Part shown: positions 11,118-24,139 of the stretch, piece after piece
Layout of the letters: every line of letters begins with the position of its first letter
Numbering within the stretch: position 1 is the stretch's first letter
Source of the DNA: Pycnopodia helianthoides
Taxonomy: Eukaryota > Echinodermata > Asteroidea > Forcipulatida > Asteriidae
DNA: 64,000 nucleotides
NCBI GenBank assembly: GCA_032158295.1
Contig: CM063250.1
Coordinates: forward strand, 3,851,501 to 3,915,500
Direction: 5' to 3'
Notes under the pieces: model-generated
What the model saw: only the letters and a program-made list of their open reading frames with translations
What the model was told of the DNA's origin: nothing
Database searches by the model: none
Program-made: the position numbers and the translations under genes

Positions 11118-11358
11118 AGGTGCTGTTTGAACTTTTGAATACAAATAGGAAGGGGAACCTCACGAGTGAGGTCTCGAAGTCAAGCATCTGAAAGCACACA
11201 GCTTCGTGTGACAAAGGTGATTTTTCTTCCATTATTTTCTCGCCATTTCAACGACCAATTGAGTTCAAATTTTCACAGGTTTGTTATTTTGTGCATATGT
11301 TGAGATACACCAAGTGAGAAGACTGGTCTTTGGCAATTACCAAAGGTGTCCAGTGTCT
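11118..11358. mobile_element. TTAA-site MITE, family with CAGTGTCT end
   Basis: The element begins AGGTGCTG after TTAA (11114-11117) and ends CCAGTGTCT before TTAA (11359-11362). It carries the internal blocks 'gaggtctcgaagtcaagcat' and 'cacaggtttgttattttgtg'. The 241 bp length and TTAA target site match the other TTAA-site families here. The termini are only weakly inverse, so this copy is probably old. Confidence 0.6.
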
Positions 11359-11362
11359 TTAA

Positions 11363-12895
11363 ACTAACCAACATTACATTCAAATATTCAAATTGTTTGT
11401 CTAACGATTACATTATTGATTCAAAAGCAGATTGAGTTTTATCAGCATGCCACCATAGGCCTATAGACACAAAAAAACAATTCAAATGTAACTTCTGCCT
11501 TCTTATCATGAATTGTATTTACAGTGCCAAAGAAATTCAACCTCCCTGATTGACAGATTTGCCAAGCTTAAAACTTTTGTGTTTTTAATACCCTTCAACA
11601 TGCTTGAGAAGTCACCCCCATTTGGGGTAAAGAAATTTGCAGTTTCTTTAGTAGGCCTATGTATTATGTATAGATCAGTACACAAAGCGCTGAGTAAACA
11701 CTGAGACCTACATGGAATTTGCATTGATCATGTGCCTACGTGTTTATAAACATCGGAAGAAAGTGTTGTGATTTTCGTTAATTTCAAGTTGATAGAGGTT
11801 ACATTTGAAGCTACATAGTGCATGTTTCTTGTAATTTGACTAAATTGGACCTGCAAACTGTATTGAGTAACATGAGTTACAAATCTACATGTAATATCTC
11901 ATCACAGCAGCTAATCAAGTCTGGAATTACAATTCAAGTATGTTGGCTTTTGTAGCCCACATATTGTATTCAATGCGTGCACAAATTAGGAGCACAAAGT
12001 TTATATTTCTTTGGCATAAGAACTTGGGCTGCATTGTTCCCGAAATGTAAATTTATGCTTCTTGTTGTGATGCTGTAAAAACACAGTTTCTTCCTACATG
12101 ATTAAAGTGGCTACAATTTGGCTGCTCATTTAACTTATGGACATGTGTGCATTGTTCGCTACAGCACATACATGTCAACACTTTTGGCAAATGCAACTTG
12201 TAAACAAGGTCATTTCTAATGCATTTTTTTTTTTTCAAAAATAAAGTTGATTCTCTCCTAACAAGAAAGCAGTTTGTAAACAACACGATCCATAATTCTG
12301 CTTGTAAACACAACATGCTACCAACCATATTGACGTGCACTCACTCCCTAAAACAAAAAGCTAATTGTGCTTTACGAAAGTTTTTTTACTTTAGAAGTGT
12401 ACAGAAGTGTTGCTTGTAATGAGTGCATTTTGACCATTCTGCGCCCACCTAATAGTAATCAATCATTCGTATCCAAAAAGCCCTACCCAGTTCATCAGAC
12501 CGCATTCTCACTTCTCTCTTGTAACAATGAATTCGTAACAACAACAAAAAAGAGCTGGCAAGTTCAAGGAAAATCCACTATGCCTCACTGATTATCGGCA
12601 TTGTGTCTACCAGCTGTTCCCAACACTAACTACATGTATGTATTGGAATGTTATTTATTTATTTTATTTTTTTACTACAACCAACGATTCTGGTCAGAGA
12701 TGTTGGAAAGCTCCAACATGAATCAGCATCCTTTTAAACCAGCATCCTTTTAAATTCTAAACACTCAGCTGTACCGTTGCAGCGGATGAGTTTCGACGAT
12801 TGTGAACATTCCTGAAAAATAGCTTGTGGCAAAAATAAAAACCCACAATTTAATTTACCTCTACCCAGAGTGTTCATTCATTTTACAAACATGCA
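11363..12895. other. Non-coding stretch
   Basis: AT-rich sequence without recognisable exons. Short frames on both strands overlap each other and lack coding character. Confidence 0.4.
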
Positions 12896-12899
12896 ATGC

Positions 12900-13081
12900 A
12901 AGCATCTAGTGTTAGCCAGAGGGTTGCCTGGGTGTCTTTTGGACACCCTGTTTTAAATTTGGACACCCTGTTTCATCTGTCATTTACATACAAGTTTGTA
13001 AGTGAACAATTTGGACACCCAGTTTTTTTAATTTCCAGCAAATTTGGACACCCTTTTTCTAAATCCTGGCTAAAACCTTCA
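12900..13081 (+). repeat. GGACACCC repeat family, copy 2
   Basis: Same order of motifs as at 9009-9185, ending 'aaatcctggctaaaacctt', with the two copies in the same orientation. The intervening 'atctgtcatttacata' block is also conserved. Confidence 0.65.
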
Positions 13082-13507
13082 TTTGACAGAGCTACACAAA
13101 CATGTTAACATGTCCAAGTACATTTTTATTCTAGGCGAGCATGAGGTTTTGGGGGGCCTTTTTAAAAACCTCCATGGGGCTTTGCGGCAATGTTTCCAAA
13201 ATAATCGTTCCCCCGACCATTTGTCCAAGCGAGGCAAGGTCGTGTAAGGTGGACAAGGTTGGTGTCTACATGGGGTCGTCCATGTTGTTTAGAAGTGGTT
13301 TTACGAGGTGGATGAGTTTCCATGTCTGTTTTGTGTTTATTGTGAATTTTTTTTCAAATAACAAGGATCTATGTGAGTTTTCTAAAACAACAATTGAATG
13401 CAATTCACTCGGTAAATCTGGCTTTTCCATTTAACGAGGCTTCGCCTTGTGAAATGGAATAGTCCGCATTTCACTTCATGATTATATTCTGCGACAATGC
13501 ACTCATG

Positions 13508-14161
13508 TACTCCTAGAATTATGAGGTTCCATGAACCTCATAGAGGTCCATGTACAAACTACAATACAAAACTTTTTTTCATTTACGTTTCTGCACCTGG
13601 AGTTCTCATTTGAAATCTGATCTCGCCAAAATTAGGCTCTACGTGTTCCTTGGAATCTCATTGAGCGTTGCATGGGTCAAGAAAATCCACTCCGCAAATT
13701 TAAAATTGTTAAAAAGCAATAAATTCTTACCGTCATTCCCAGTCCTCTTCAAACAGTGTGAGTGTTATAACAAATATGGCGCTTGCTGCGCTCGCAAAGG
13801 TCTACCGAACAAACTGGTACTCCGCGCGCAGCAACGCTGGTCCCGGCAACTGTAGGTTGGTTTTGTACACACATCATGTGACTCCAGCGCCATATTTGTT
13901 ATAACACTCACACTGTTTGAAGAGGACTGGGAATGACCGGAAGAATTTATTGCTTTTTAACAATTTTAAATTTGCGGAGTGGATTTTCTTGACCCATGCA
14001 ACGCTCAATGAGATTCCAAGGAACACGTAGAGCCTAATTTTGGCGAGATCCGATTTCAAATGAGAACTCCAGGTGCAGAAACGTAAATGAAAAAAAGTTT
14101 TGTATTGTAGTTTGTACATGGACCTCTATGAGGTTCATGGAACCTCATAATTCTAGGAGTA
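13508..14161. mobile_element. Foldback element with 9 bp target-site duplication
   Basis: A 654 bp near-perfect palindrome with two 276 bp arms (13508-13783 and 13886-14161) around a 102 bp spacer. The ends read TACTCCTAGAATTATGAGG and its inverse. An exact 9 bp direct repeat, GCACTCATG, flanks it at 13499-13507 and 14162-14170. Because the arms are inverse copies, the same frame of about 60 codons appears on both strands. This is a symmetry artefact, not a gene. The 9 bp duplication and long inverted arms suggest a Mutator- or Foldback-like element. Decayed relatives lie at 15043-15420 and 55800-56140. Confidence 0.85.
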
Positions 14162-15042
14162 GCACTCATGCATCCAGTATTTGTTAAATGTCCTTTGAAT
14201 TGACAGTTTTAAGCAAAATCTTGCGATCGGAAGGGTTCATAGTTTTACCTTGTGCACGCAACAACGTCAAAGTCACAGAAACAACCCTGGCGGACAATGT
14301 CGATGTCTGGCATGCTGGTGGAGTTACCCGCTTGGGCAGGCCCCAGTTCCTCAAGCACTACTCCGACAGGCACTATGGTGGTCCAGGCCATAATGTGGGA
14401 AGATGTCTTCTACATTGTTGCAGACATGTAGATATATCGGGTACTGTGCACCTTCTTTGGGTACTGGGAGATGTAAAGGAGTCAACTTGCATCAAATCTG
14501 AAGAAGGAACAAAATAGTTTAAAAGTTTAATAAATAACAGTGAAATAGATAAGAAACTTACAGGTGGTGAACATGTCACAACATTACACAAATGAAAACA
14601 CACAAATTAGTTAGGAAATACATAGTTCAGAAAATAACAAATTCAATTCAGCAATTTGCACATCAACCTTGCAATAACAATTTTGAGCGTAACATGCAGT
14701 AACATATAAAATTACCATATGTACAGAAATGAAAATTGGTGGATGCGAGGTCAAGCGCACCAAGCTTGGTGTTTGAAGACAAGTTGTCGTCTGATACTTG
14801 GACTTTATGTGTCGACAAACCATTATTAATTATTCTTCGCTGTAAGTCGTAGTCCTGGTTGTGTAAGCACAAGATTTGTAGATTAAAGACCAAACATTAC
14901 CATTATCATTAAAGGTAAGTACGCCTAACTAGCGAATCATAAGGAGTATAGCGAGTACGAATTGGGTCATAGTTTACTCCATATATTCAGAACATATAGA
15001 GGTCAGTATATAATTGTCCACTGAGTTTCTTTAAGGACTGCC

Positions 15043-15420
15043 ATGGCTCTCGTGTTCCTTGGAATCTCAGGGGTGATGGGTCGTATGAATCACTCGCAAA
15101 TTTAATTGTTAAAAAGCAATAAATTCTTACCCTTCAATATCGCAGTCCTTGTTGAAACAGATGTGAGTGTTAAACAAATTGGCTGGGCACGATGTGACAA
15201 CCACTACATGCGGACAGTCGGCGTGGAGTCATGTTTCGGTAACTTTGCGAGCGCGCAAGACCATTTGTATAACATACAACGCAATGAGATTCCAAGGAAA
15301 CGTAACCTAATTTTGGCAGATCCGATTTCAAATGAAAATTCCAGTGCAGCAAACGTAAATGAAAATTTTTATGTAGTTAGGACATGAACTCTCCCGAGGT
15401 TCATGGAACCTCTAATTTAG
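15043..15420. mobile_element. Decayed copy of the foldback element
   Basis: The left half repeats 'cgtgttccttggaatctca', 'gttaaaaagcaataaattct' and 'gtgagtgtta' from the element at 13508-14161. The right half has the inverse blocks ('gagattccaaggaa', 'cctaattttggcagatcc', 'gaggttcatggaacctc'). Arms are shortened and diverged by many indels. Confidence 0.7.
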
Positions 15421-18400
15421 GATAGGTTCGCCCCATCTGGCATGGTTGGCAATTCCCTTCGCACAATCAACCCTCCCATGTGACCCCTGAGAAGGAGTAT
15501 TTGGTGCAGTATCCATCAATTAATTCAATCAACAAGCAAAAACCATGAGACAGAAAAAACAAAAACAGACCCACTTACAATCACACAATGATGCACTCTA
15601 CTGCACTCTAAACCTTGACACGACACAGTCAGCACTCCAGCAGATAGCATGAAACAGTTTTGAATCGCCTGGTGCCTTTCCACTGAGTGAAATCATCGAA
15701 TTTTTGTCCGAGTTTTTGTTGATTTCTGGATCAAATGCGGCCGATGATCTGAGCATGCAGAGAAGACCTAGTCTGTAGTCACAGTATATTCATGATTCAA
15801 ACTGAACAATGTAGAATGTCGTTTGAAACACGGAGCTGGAGAAACTGATAGAGCTACCTACCTCCGTCTGCTCGTGTTGTTTTGCTGTGTTTTGTTGTTA
15901 GAGCTCCAGTGAGAAAATGATACCCTGTTTGCCCTAAGTTATCGTGACGCATGTTTATAATGTGTTGTGTGTGTGCAAAAAATAGGCGTTCCACTCCTAT
16001 CAGCCTAATCTATTTAAAGTGAAAATAGCCTAACTATAGATATTAGGGGCACATCCACAGTTGGTCTAGCACAACTATAGTTGGACCAATTCTGTAGTTG
16101 GGACATAACGTTCGCGTTTTCTTTTGGGAAAACATTAAGTCACGTGACAAGATTATTATGCGATGGGGAAGAAGAAACCTTGCAGTGGCCCACACTGACG
16201 GGAAATTTCCATGCATAAATTATTTGCTTGCTCAATGGGTGGAAAACCCCCCGCCTCTCCAGGCATATTTTTAGTCAACAAAACACTTCTAAGAAAGGGA
16301 AAGTGGGAAATCATAATTAATATGGATTCCATGTAGCTGGTGCTTTTCCCCGCTTTGTTTTTTTAGACTTATGTCCCGGACCCATCGTGACTAAAAGGGA
16401 ATGTTGTTGAAGGGAAGTTTGAGATTTAGTTTCCATCGAGATGAACACTTTTTTTTGTACAATGTACTATAATACCTAGTTAGGGTTTGGTTGTAACTCA
16501 ATAGTGAAAAATAATACTATTTACTCGCATCAAGCACAAGAGGTACTTCCAGAGGTATCTCTTGACAGTGAGGGCGCTGTTTGAGCTTGTGAAAGTCATA
16601 GATGAGGGGGGTCAATGGCGAATGTCAATGGCCCCGTGCCCCTGCATGGTCATTGCCTTGACGGGCGCCCCGTAAAAGCCCAAGTAAATCTACCTTAGGG
16701 GTGCCCCAATTTACTTGGGATAAAGCATTATTATAAGGGCATTATGCCTGTTTCAGTCCAGCTTTATCAGACAAGTACTCATCGATCGCTGTTTGTTGAC
16801 ATCAATCCCATTTACAGCCGGTCAAATGGAAACGTGCAGGCTTTGTGCACAGGAAATGCATTTTATTCACGGCAAAGTTAACTATCAGGGGAAGATTGAA
16901 ACTTAGTACACGTATTCCTTCCTTCCTGCAGTGTCAATAAAGCCTATTCAACTCAATTTAACCCCAATGCAGGTTTTGATTTAAGTTTTTTAACACATGC
17001 CAGTTCAATGGTTCAGAGTGTTGATAAATAGTGGGGGCGCCCTTCTGGTCCTCCATTCAAAGTAGCCTGAACATCTGACGTCACACTTCGAGGCTCGCGA
17101 ATAAGCCAGATTGACCAGAAGTTGCCAGATGTACCTTTCGCTCGGCCCAGCGGCCTATCCAGGACCGCTGGGATGGGCTAATCAGCTTGCACAATTCTTG
17201 TGCAGGAAGTAACGTCATGCCTGCAGTGCTTGCAGTGTGAGTGTGATGCATGATGGGACTGAGCATTAACTAATGAGCGTGCTTGATACGTTTGCCCATC
17301 CCAGCGCTTTGGTTTTAAGGCAAGGCGCTGGGGACGAGCGAAGATGTACCTTTGACCGTGCATTTATTTCACGGCAGAGATTCGCAGTGACTTCACACTG
17401 TACATGCACACATGATGTACACAAGATGTACACACATTATGCACACGCTGCATGCAGACGATCGAAAGTGCAGGCTCACAAATTACATCACTTCGGACCA
17501 ATCATAGTACAGAATATGGAAAGCTTACGCCGTCACACTGCACATCCTTCCTCCATGATCCAATGAAATCATTGGGTCTGTAGACCAGAATCTGGCTTTA
17601 ATGATATATTTTTCCAAATAAAATATTTTCCCTGAGACTTACTCCCATTTAATTCAATTGTTATTATTTGTGTACAATAATAGGCCTTTGGCTTGATGTG
17701 TCGTGGTTGACAGTTCTCGATTGGACTCAAGTTTTGTATGGCTTCGATTTTTGACGGGTTCGATTTCCGGTCGTGACACGCACTTAAACCATAAGTGCTT
17801 CTCTTAACCCAGGTACACAGAAATGGAATTCTGAGGGCTGAGACATCTTTTTCATAGTATTGGATTAACCTTTTATCGGTGCGCTGGGGTTGTTGAAGTG
17901 ATGAAGAATTGGCGAAAGTATGCCTGATAAAGAATGTTGCAAAGTTCATAGATTTAGCTCTGTAATTGTATGCCTTGTATGAGAACAAAGTATTACTCTT
18001 TGTTGTCATAAATGGGCACATCTTATTCAAATTATCAATGCAATAACAACATTATTGAAGAGGTTTCTATATTAATTTAGCAATGTTTCCCATTATTTCA
18101 CTAAATAGTATTAGGATTTCAAAAAACAAGAAATTGCAATCAATAACAAGCAATGAATTTATCTTCGGCTTACTATATAGAAACTTTATAATAGCCTTTT
18201 GTGTTGTGTTCTGGTTTCAGGGCTTTTTATTTTTATTTCCTGCAACCCTCGTCAAAAGACGTTACCCGACGAGTGACCAAAAACCGACCAACTGACAGAC
18301 AAACAGTCTATTTTCTTCCTCCATGGTGCGGCTAAGATTAGACCGAAGTCTTTGCCGTTCAGACGGTCAGTCATCGAAGCATAATCACGGTCAACACCCC

Positions 18401-18640
18401 GGGCCCTGGATGGTCCCGTGTGAATCAATGGCGACCGCTGCTTTGCACTAAAAATCAATATTTCGGAACTCTAAAAGAAACTGCTTGTGTCTTTTCAAGC
18501 TTCAATAATTGGGGAATTTGAACATGCTTATCACTATAACAGCAAATATAAAAACACTCCGTTACTCCATAGAAAAAGGACTTCCTTGCTCATAGTTACG
18601 CATATACTAACCATTGGGTTTTAGTTTTTTTTCTTCCTTT
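15421..18640. other. Non-coding stretch with several frames of no evident function
   Basis: I see no convincing exon. A retroelement-like 3' end with 'cagtgtcaataaagcctatt' lies near 16930-16960. A somewhat GC-richer block at about 17040-17370 contains short inverse repeats (gtacctttcgctcg near 17130, cgagcgaagatgtacc near 17335). The 153-codon minus-strand frame at 17569-18030 is the longest in the window, but it has no recognisable domain, splice partner or biased composition. Confidence 0.35.
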
Positions 18641-18649
18641 TTCCCTTTC

Positions 18650-18651
<2 letters not shown>

Positions 18652-18680
<29 letters not shown>
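18652..18680 (+). repeat. (CTT)n microsatellite
   Basis: A run of about ten CTT triplets inside a longer pyrimidine-rich tract (about 18625-18685). Confidence 0.9.
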
Positions 18681-18681
<1 letters not shown>

Positions 18682-18963
18682 TTCAAAAAGAGGAATATCT
18701 TTGTCTGATAATAGAGGGGCCTTGCTCTATGGTCTGATCAAGGTAATCCAAACGGTTTATAAACCGTCTCGCTTAATCCCTCTACTAATCTCTTTAATAA
18801 CCCAAATGTTTATCCCAATATAATGATCTCCATGGGATATTTGTTGACAGTAGAAAGTTCGGCTTGATTTCAACTAAACTCTCAAGTTTGTTTTGCATCT
18901 GATGAAGTGGTTGTTGCTACGAAAGCTCATGCAGTTTTTTTGATGTAATTAGTTAGTCTTTAA

Positions 18964-19356
18964 AGGAACATTACAGAATTGGTTTTTGCTAACAAAACAG
19001 TTGCTGGCAGTGTAAGCGCTCATGTAATCCACCATATACATAAACTGAAAATCCTGTAGAAGTTTGAGATCGATCGGCCATCTGGGTCACAAGAAATAGT
19101 GAAAAACCGATTACACATTTGCATGAAATCATATAGATTCAACAAATGAATAAAACGCTCACTGAGCGATAAACTCCAATCGGAAAATTAGTTTATTCAT
19201 TTCTCATCACATATGGAATTTCAGACAGAAACATTTCAAGGGATGTTTTCTACTATCATCATCATTAGACCGTGTAAGTTTTATGTAAATCTGTGATCAA
19301 AAAGTATATTTTACAAGTTTTTTTTTTTTATCTCTTACCAATTCTGTAATGTTCCT
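18964..19356 (+). mobile_element. TTAA-site MITE, family A, copy 1
   Basis: A 393 bp element with terminal inverted repeats AGGAACATTACAGAATTGG and inverse, flanked by TTAA at 18960-18963 and 19357-19360. It contains 'cgctcactgagcgataaact' and 'gatcgatcggccatctgggt'. Three further copies lie at 21392-21778, 28857-29176 and 39304-39688. Non-coding. Confidence 0.9.
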
Positions 19357-19360
19357 TTAA

Positions 19361-20825
19361 GCGCTACCAGTACCACGTTGTTTTGAGTGAACGAGACGTT
19401 CGTATGTATTGGGAACGCAGGGTTGACTTTGTTCGGCCCACCGAATCGTTACTTTTCAGAAATAAATGTTACACATGGTTCCTTTTTAATGAGGACACAA
19501 AAACGACAATAATAATAGACCTCCCATGTTCATCAAAAACGTTCAATTACGTGTTCTGGCTTACAAACTTACTGTGATAAATTCTTTATGAAATCTATGA
19601 ATGTTACCGCGAGTCTTATGATTTGGGAACATACTCATGACATTGACATCATTTTCAAAGTAACTGAAAACATCTAACGAATTCAACTTATACTTTTTGA
19701 TGGACACGCCAATTTAACATTTATCATGTGTTTGTTCCAGAAGCACAAGTTTAATGTACCTGAATTCGGCAAATGAAAGGAAACTGTTTTTGTTCGTTTA
19801 AGCTTGGTTTCTGCGCATAGAATCAAAGCTAAAAGTTAGACAGAAGCTTAAATGAAGCTTGCATAATTTGGAAGGGATGAAGGCCACCGTGCACAGACTT
19901 ATATGCCACCGCTAGCTAATGATCATTAACTGATGACGACAGCTCCTCTTTGTGACCAGATTAACAGATTAATTATGGGCTTTTGGCTTTCGGGGTAAAA
20001 CACCTTAACGTCCCGGCGGCTGTTTTCTGTCATTAGTGGTCCGCTAAAACGAAGGATTTCATATAAGTGTGGAAGGTGAAATTGTAATTCGGTCATAAAA
20101 AGTCTTAAATTAGTATTTTGCCCGGCTCGATGGAACTGTAAACCTGACAGCCCTCTCTTGTGATAACAAATAATCAAACAGTTTCTCTGTGATCTTCTAC
20201 AGCAACTTGATTTGGGTTTGGACTGGAAATTCAAAAGCCACGCGGCTTATTGGATCACAAAAGATTATTTCTTCAGCGTTTTGTACGTCGATCGATCGGC
20301 GAGCCATTCAGCGTGCTCTGTATTTGTGTGTTGCAGCAATAACAGCCCTACAGAGAGAAACAAGACCGATTAATTGTTACTCGAGTGTTAAAAAAAAGAC
20401 CCTTGCTACCTCGAGTGAACTTCAAAAGGCTATAAACAAAACATTAATGTGTCGAAGAAGACTATCAATAACAACCGCACTGAGTGATCATAAAAACAAC
20501 GGGAGAGAGGGCTCCATGATGCGTACGTGCGACTCACCGCGTGTCCACCAGGTTTTTGAAGTAGACCACCATTTCGCAGGAATTTATACTACATGACCGG
20601 AAGTCAACTCTTCAACATCTGTAAGTATTCATTTGGTATTACCGTCTACTTTATGGATGGTCCCTACTAATTGACATTTCAAATTCTTAGGGCCGCTATT
20701 TATTGCCACACTTGACTCCTGGATAGGTTTTTTATGTGTTAAACTTAAGGCCCTGTGTAGTGGTTTATACGACATGGAATCGACGTTTGATGCCTATGTA
20801 TGTTGGTTGGTGCTATCCCATCCTG
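19361..20825. other. Non-coding stretch
   Basis: No exon could be supported. The 135-codon plus-strand frame at 20189-20596 shows no recognisable domain and could be chance. Confidence 0.35.
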
Positions 20826-20828
20826 AAG

Positions 20829-21072
20829 GTACGGAGTGTCTTGTGAGAAGGTATACGAAGTGTCTTGTAAGAAGGTACGAAGTGTCCAAGGTACGAAGTG
20901 TCCAAGGTACGAGGAAGGTACGAAGTGTCCAAGGTACGAAGTGTCCAAGGTACGAAGTGTCCAAGGTACGAACAAGGGAAGTGTCCAAGGTACGAAGTGT
21001 CCAAGGTACGAAGTGTCCAAGTCAGGTAACGAAGTGTCCAAGGTACGAAGTGTCCAAGGTACGAAGTGTCCC
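20829..21072 (+). repeat. Minisatellite, 16 bp unit
   Basis: Tandem copies of GGTACGAAGTGTCCAA, with landmark spacing of exactly 16 bp in the regular part. Truncated and indel-bearing units lie at both edges and near 20910, 20975 and 21025. The unit is not a multiple of three, so the array is open in several frames on both strands. Those frames are artefacts. Confidence 0.92.
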
Positions 21073-21391
21073 GACACCATTTATTATACTCCGTAAGTTA
21101 TGCCATGTGTTTTCGTCGCACATAACGCATATCTTAAGGAAGAATTGTGGAACAAAACACGAACTTACGAAGTTGGATTGGAGTTGTTTGCATGCCTTTT
21201 GAAAAGTAAAACTAATTCTTGAATATTATATTAAAATAATAGGATCTTCCAAATAATAGTATAGAGCAAGGATGGTAGTAGAAAACGTTTATGAGCTCAA
21301 TGCCCCAAAATTGGTCGGCAACTTTTTAGTTGACAAAATTGTGGATGTTACAGTCGATGTGAGAATGAAGAACCCATTCAACTATTATTAA

Positions 21392-21778
21392 AGGAACATT
21401 ACAGAATTGGTGAGAAAAAAATTGTAAAATATGCTTTTTGATCACAGATTTACATAAAACTTACACGATCTAATGATAATGATAGTAGAAAACATCCCTT
21501 GAAATATTTCTGTCTGAAATGCCATATTTGATGAGAAATAGAATAAGACTAATTTTCCGATTGGAGTTTATCGCTCAGTGAGCGTTTTATTCATGTGTTG
21601 AATCTATATGATTTCATGCAAATGTGTAATCGGTTTTTCACTATTTTCTCGTGACCCAGATGGCCGATCGATCTCAAATTTCTACAGGTTTGTCAGTTTA
21701 TGTATATGGTGGATTACATAAAGTGCTTACACTGCCATCAACTGTTTTGTTAGCAAAAACCAATTCTGTAATGTTCCT
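21392..21778 (-). mobile_element. TTAA-site MITE, family A, copy 2
   Basis: Inverted relative to copy 1. Termini AGGAACATTACAG and inverse, flanked by TTAA at 21388-21391 and 21779-21782. It is close to full length (387 bp). Confidence 0.9.
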
Positions 21779-21782
21779 TTAA

Positions 21783-23010
21783 TAATGTACTCAGTTCTAC
21801 TCGATTTATTGTCACCAACTCAGATTTTATAGACGACATAATTTGATGTTTAAACAAAATTTATAAACAAAAACTTCGTATGAATAGTGGAAAATGCATG
21901 GCACTTTCATTTTCATTTTGAAAACTGTGACTCTATGAATAATCATCTCGGAATCGATTATGGAAACTAGCATTCGAGAGGACACCATTCAAGATCAAAC
22001 TATTACTATATTAATTCATGTTCCATAATTTGTGGGTTAATTTCAACATTTCTGTTGAGTTTTCTTTTTTTCATTGTTTGACTATTGTTCTCTTATTGTT
22101 TTGAAACAAAATGTATCAACGATTACACACACGATCCAAGTATTGTCTTTATTCTCAAAAGGAATTGACGAATTAGTAACCACAGAGCACTGCATAGGTT
22201 CCTATCAATCCCTTAACACTTTCCAAAACAAACATTTTGTAAATTCCAGCACAATGCATGTTGGCACTCACGTGTTTTTTTTTAACACTCACGTGTTTTT
22301 CCAGAAATTTAAGCAAACATGTAATGTCGAATTCAAGTTTTAATGAACGCTTCTATAAGAGAGTTTAGAATCTTGCTAATTTGTGGATTTATTTACTTTT
22401 TCATATAATTATTCATTTACATCGTACTCGATATACAAAGTTGCAATAATTATGAGTTGTGTTACTGTAAAACTTATTTTCGCAATTTTCAGTTTCAAAG
22501 TTAGTTTTGTCATTTTCAATGGGACATAATATGAAAAGGTACTCGTTTTTTCTTTTCCGTGACTACAGAAAACCACGCCGGTATTCCAAATTAAAAAAAA
22601 AAGCTGGTTTGAAAAGACATTTGCATCAATATTGCTTAGAATTGAGAAAAAACAAGTTGACAAGATGATAAAATAGTAATTTGAGTGATCAGACATAAAT
22701 ATAGGGAATTTGAATCCGTTGTACCAGAGAGGCCTATATGACACATTGACATGATTCATCGGATATCTAACAAGGGTCGATTTGATTTTTCATATTTGAT
22801 GATCTTTGACGAAAACAGACCTTGGGTCACAGTTCTACTATGACAAAGCGAGACGAGCAAATGTTTTAGAAAAACTGTATTAACAAAAAGAGCATCGGCC
22901 TAAACGACAGTAAAGTGACAAATGGTCGAAATGGGAAACTGTGTCACACGTTGCAACGTTGAGAAGTGAAGTTCTTTTTCAACGTACTCGTTTGTTTAGG
23001 TTGATATAAG
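21783..23010. other. Non-coding stretch
   Basis: AT-rich sequence without a supported exon. The tandem 'aacactcacgtgttttt' at about 22266-22300 is a short local duplication. Confidence 0.4.
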
Positions 23011-23190
23011 CCATTTTCGAAACCATGCCACGGCTTGGGTCCAGGCTCCGGCTTAGGCACCAGCTTTGGTTTCGTCAGTAATTTTTACAAACGAACACCT
23101 TTTGATACGAGACTGACTTCCGAGAACAAGCGGATTGTCCTGAAAGCCGGAGCCCAAGCCTATTAGAAGTCGTTATTTCGAAAATGGCGT
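23011..23190. mobile_element. Small inverted-repeat element
   Basis: Ends 'gccattttcgaaa' (about 23011) and 'tttcgaaaatggc' (about 23187) are exact inverses. Inside them 'ggctccggctta' and 'agccggagcccaagcc' are also inverse. It is about 180 bp and non-coding, and looks like a MITE. Confidence 0.55.
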
Positions 23191-24139
23191 GTCATTGTAA
23201 TGCGGGCCCGGCAATCCGCATGCCGTTTTCGGGGGTTTTGATGATTCGAGAAGAAAGTAAATATTGAACAAAATAATGACCCCCGGGCTCCCACAAGTTT
23301 ATTGTATAGAAACTGTTAACAGTGTATTGAACAGATAGTGTTTCATAAGAATGGAAAAAAAAACATATCCAAAACAATGAATCGCCACCTTCATACAGGA
23401 GTTGATTGCTTTAGACTTAAATAAGTTTTAGTTACAGTTCGGACTGTGAAAAATTTTGTCAAAGACGTTTTTCTGTTGTGACAGCTTTTTGCTTCGAAGA
23501 GAAGAAAAGAAAGTTGTTAAATTTTGTAAGCGATTTCAAACTCTTTCAATCGTCAACCACATCAGACTTGTTTAGTCATTGTGGACCGCAACAATGATAC
23601 CGCCCACAAGACGCGTGTATTACCCGCACCAACCTTCCCACTCCACAGGTGGTTTCAACGTGGAGGGACTACACCCGGGTGTGCCTAGCTTCTCACTCTG
23701 GTGGGGGGAAAAACACACAAAAGAACCCGACGGGGTTTCTCCTATTGACTCGCATTGCTTTTGATGCCACGCGGGCAGGGGGGAACGGGGAACCACTCCA
23801 GTCGATCAGGGATAAAAGAAGGCGGTTTAAGGGCTGAACGATGGCGTAAATTTTTAATGGCTTGAAAAACAGTTTAAGATGCTCAAAGCATTTTGAAGAC
23901 TTCGTATTAACAATGGCTCCCGATGAAGCGTGTGTGCGTCGGGCCTTGCTCTATGGTCAGTCGGTCCAAAGCCGGGGAGTTGAAGGGCTTCTTTCACAGA
24001 AATACAGTATAAGGTGAGGTGCAGTTAGAGACCTATGCCTATTTATAACTAAGATGCGCGACAAGCCCTTATCACTGTATTCTCAAGTGATATTTGAAGA
24101 TTTCAAGGTGTGGATAATAAAGGAGTGGAAATCTCATTT

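Noticed and set aside
13550..14119. Nearly identical proteins encoded on opposite strands
   Set aside because: They are mirror images produced by the two arms of the foldback element, not genes.
14249..14497. Minus-strand exon between a good acceptor (TTCTTCAG) and donor (CACAAG then GTAAAA)
   Set aside because: All three frames contain a stop before the end of the segment. Only a late ATG frame is open, and its product is not recognisable. It could be a non-coding exon.
17569..18030. 153-codon minus-strand frame, the longest in the window
   Set aside because: No recognisable domain, no paired splice sites, and no relative elsewhere in the window. A single frame of this length is expected by chance in 64 kb of AT-rich sequence.
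20189..20596. 135-codon plus-strand frame
   Set aside because: Mixed composition with no recognisable motif, and no splice or promoter support.
20745..21202. Several long frames on both strands
   Set aside because: All run through the 16 bp minisatellite, and the repetitive peptides are a by-product of the array.
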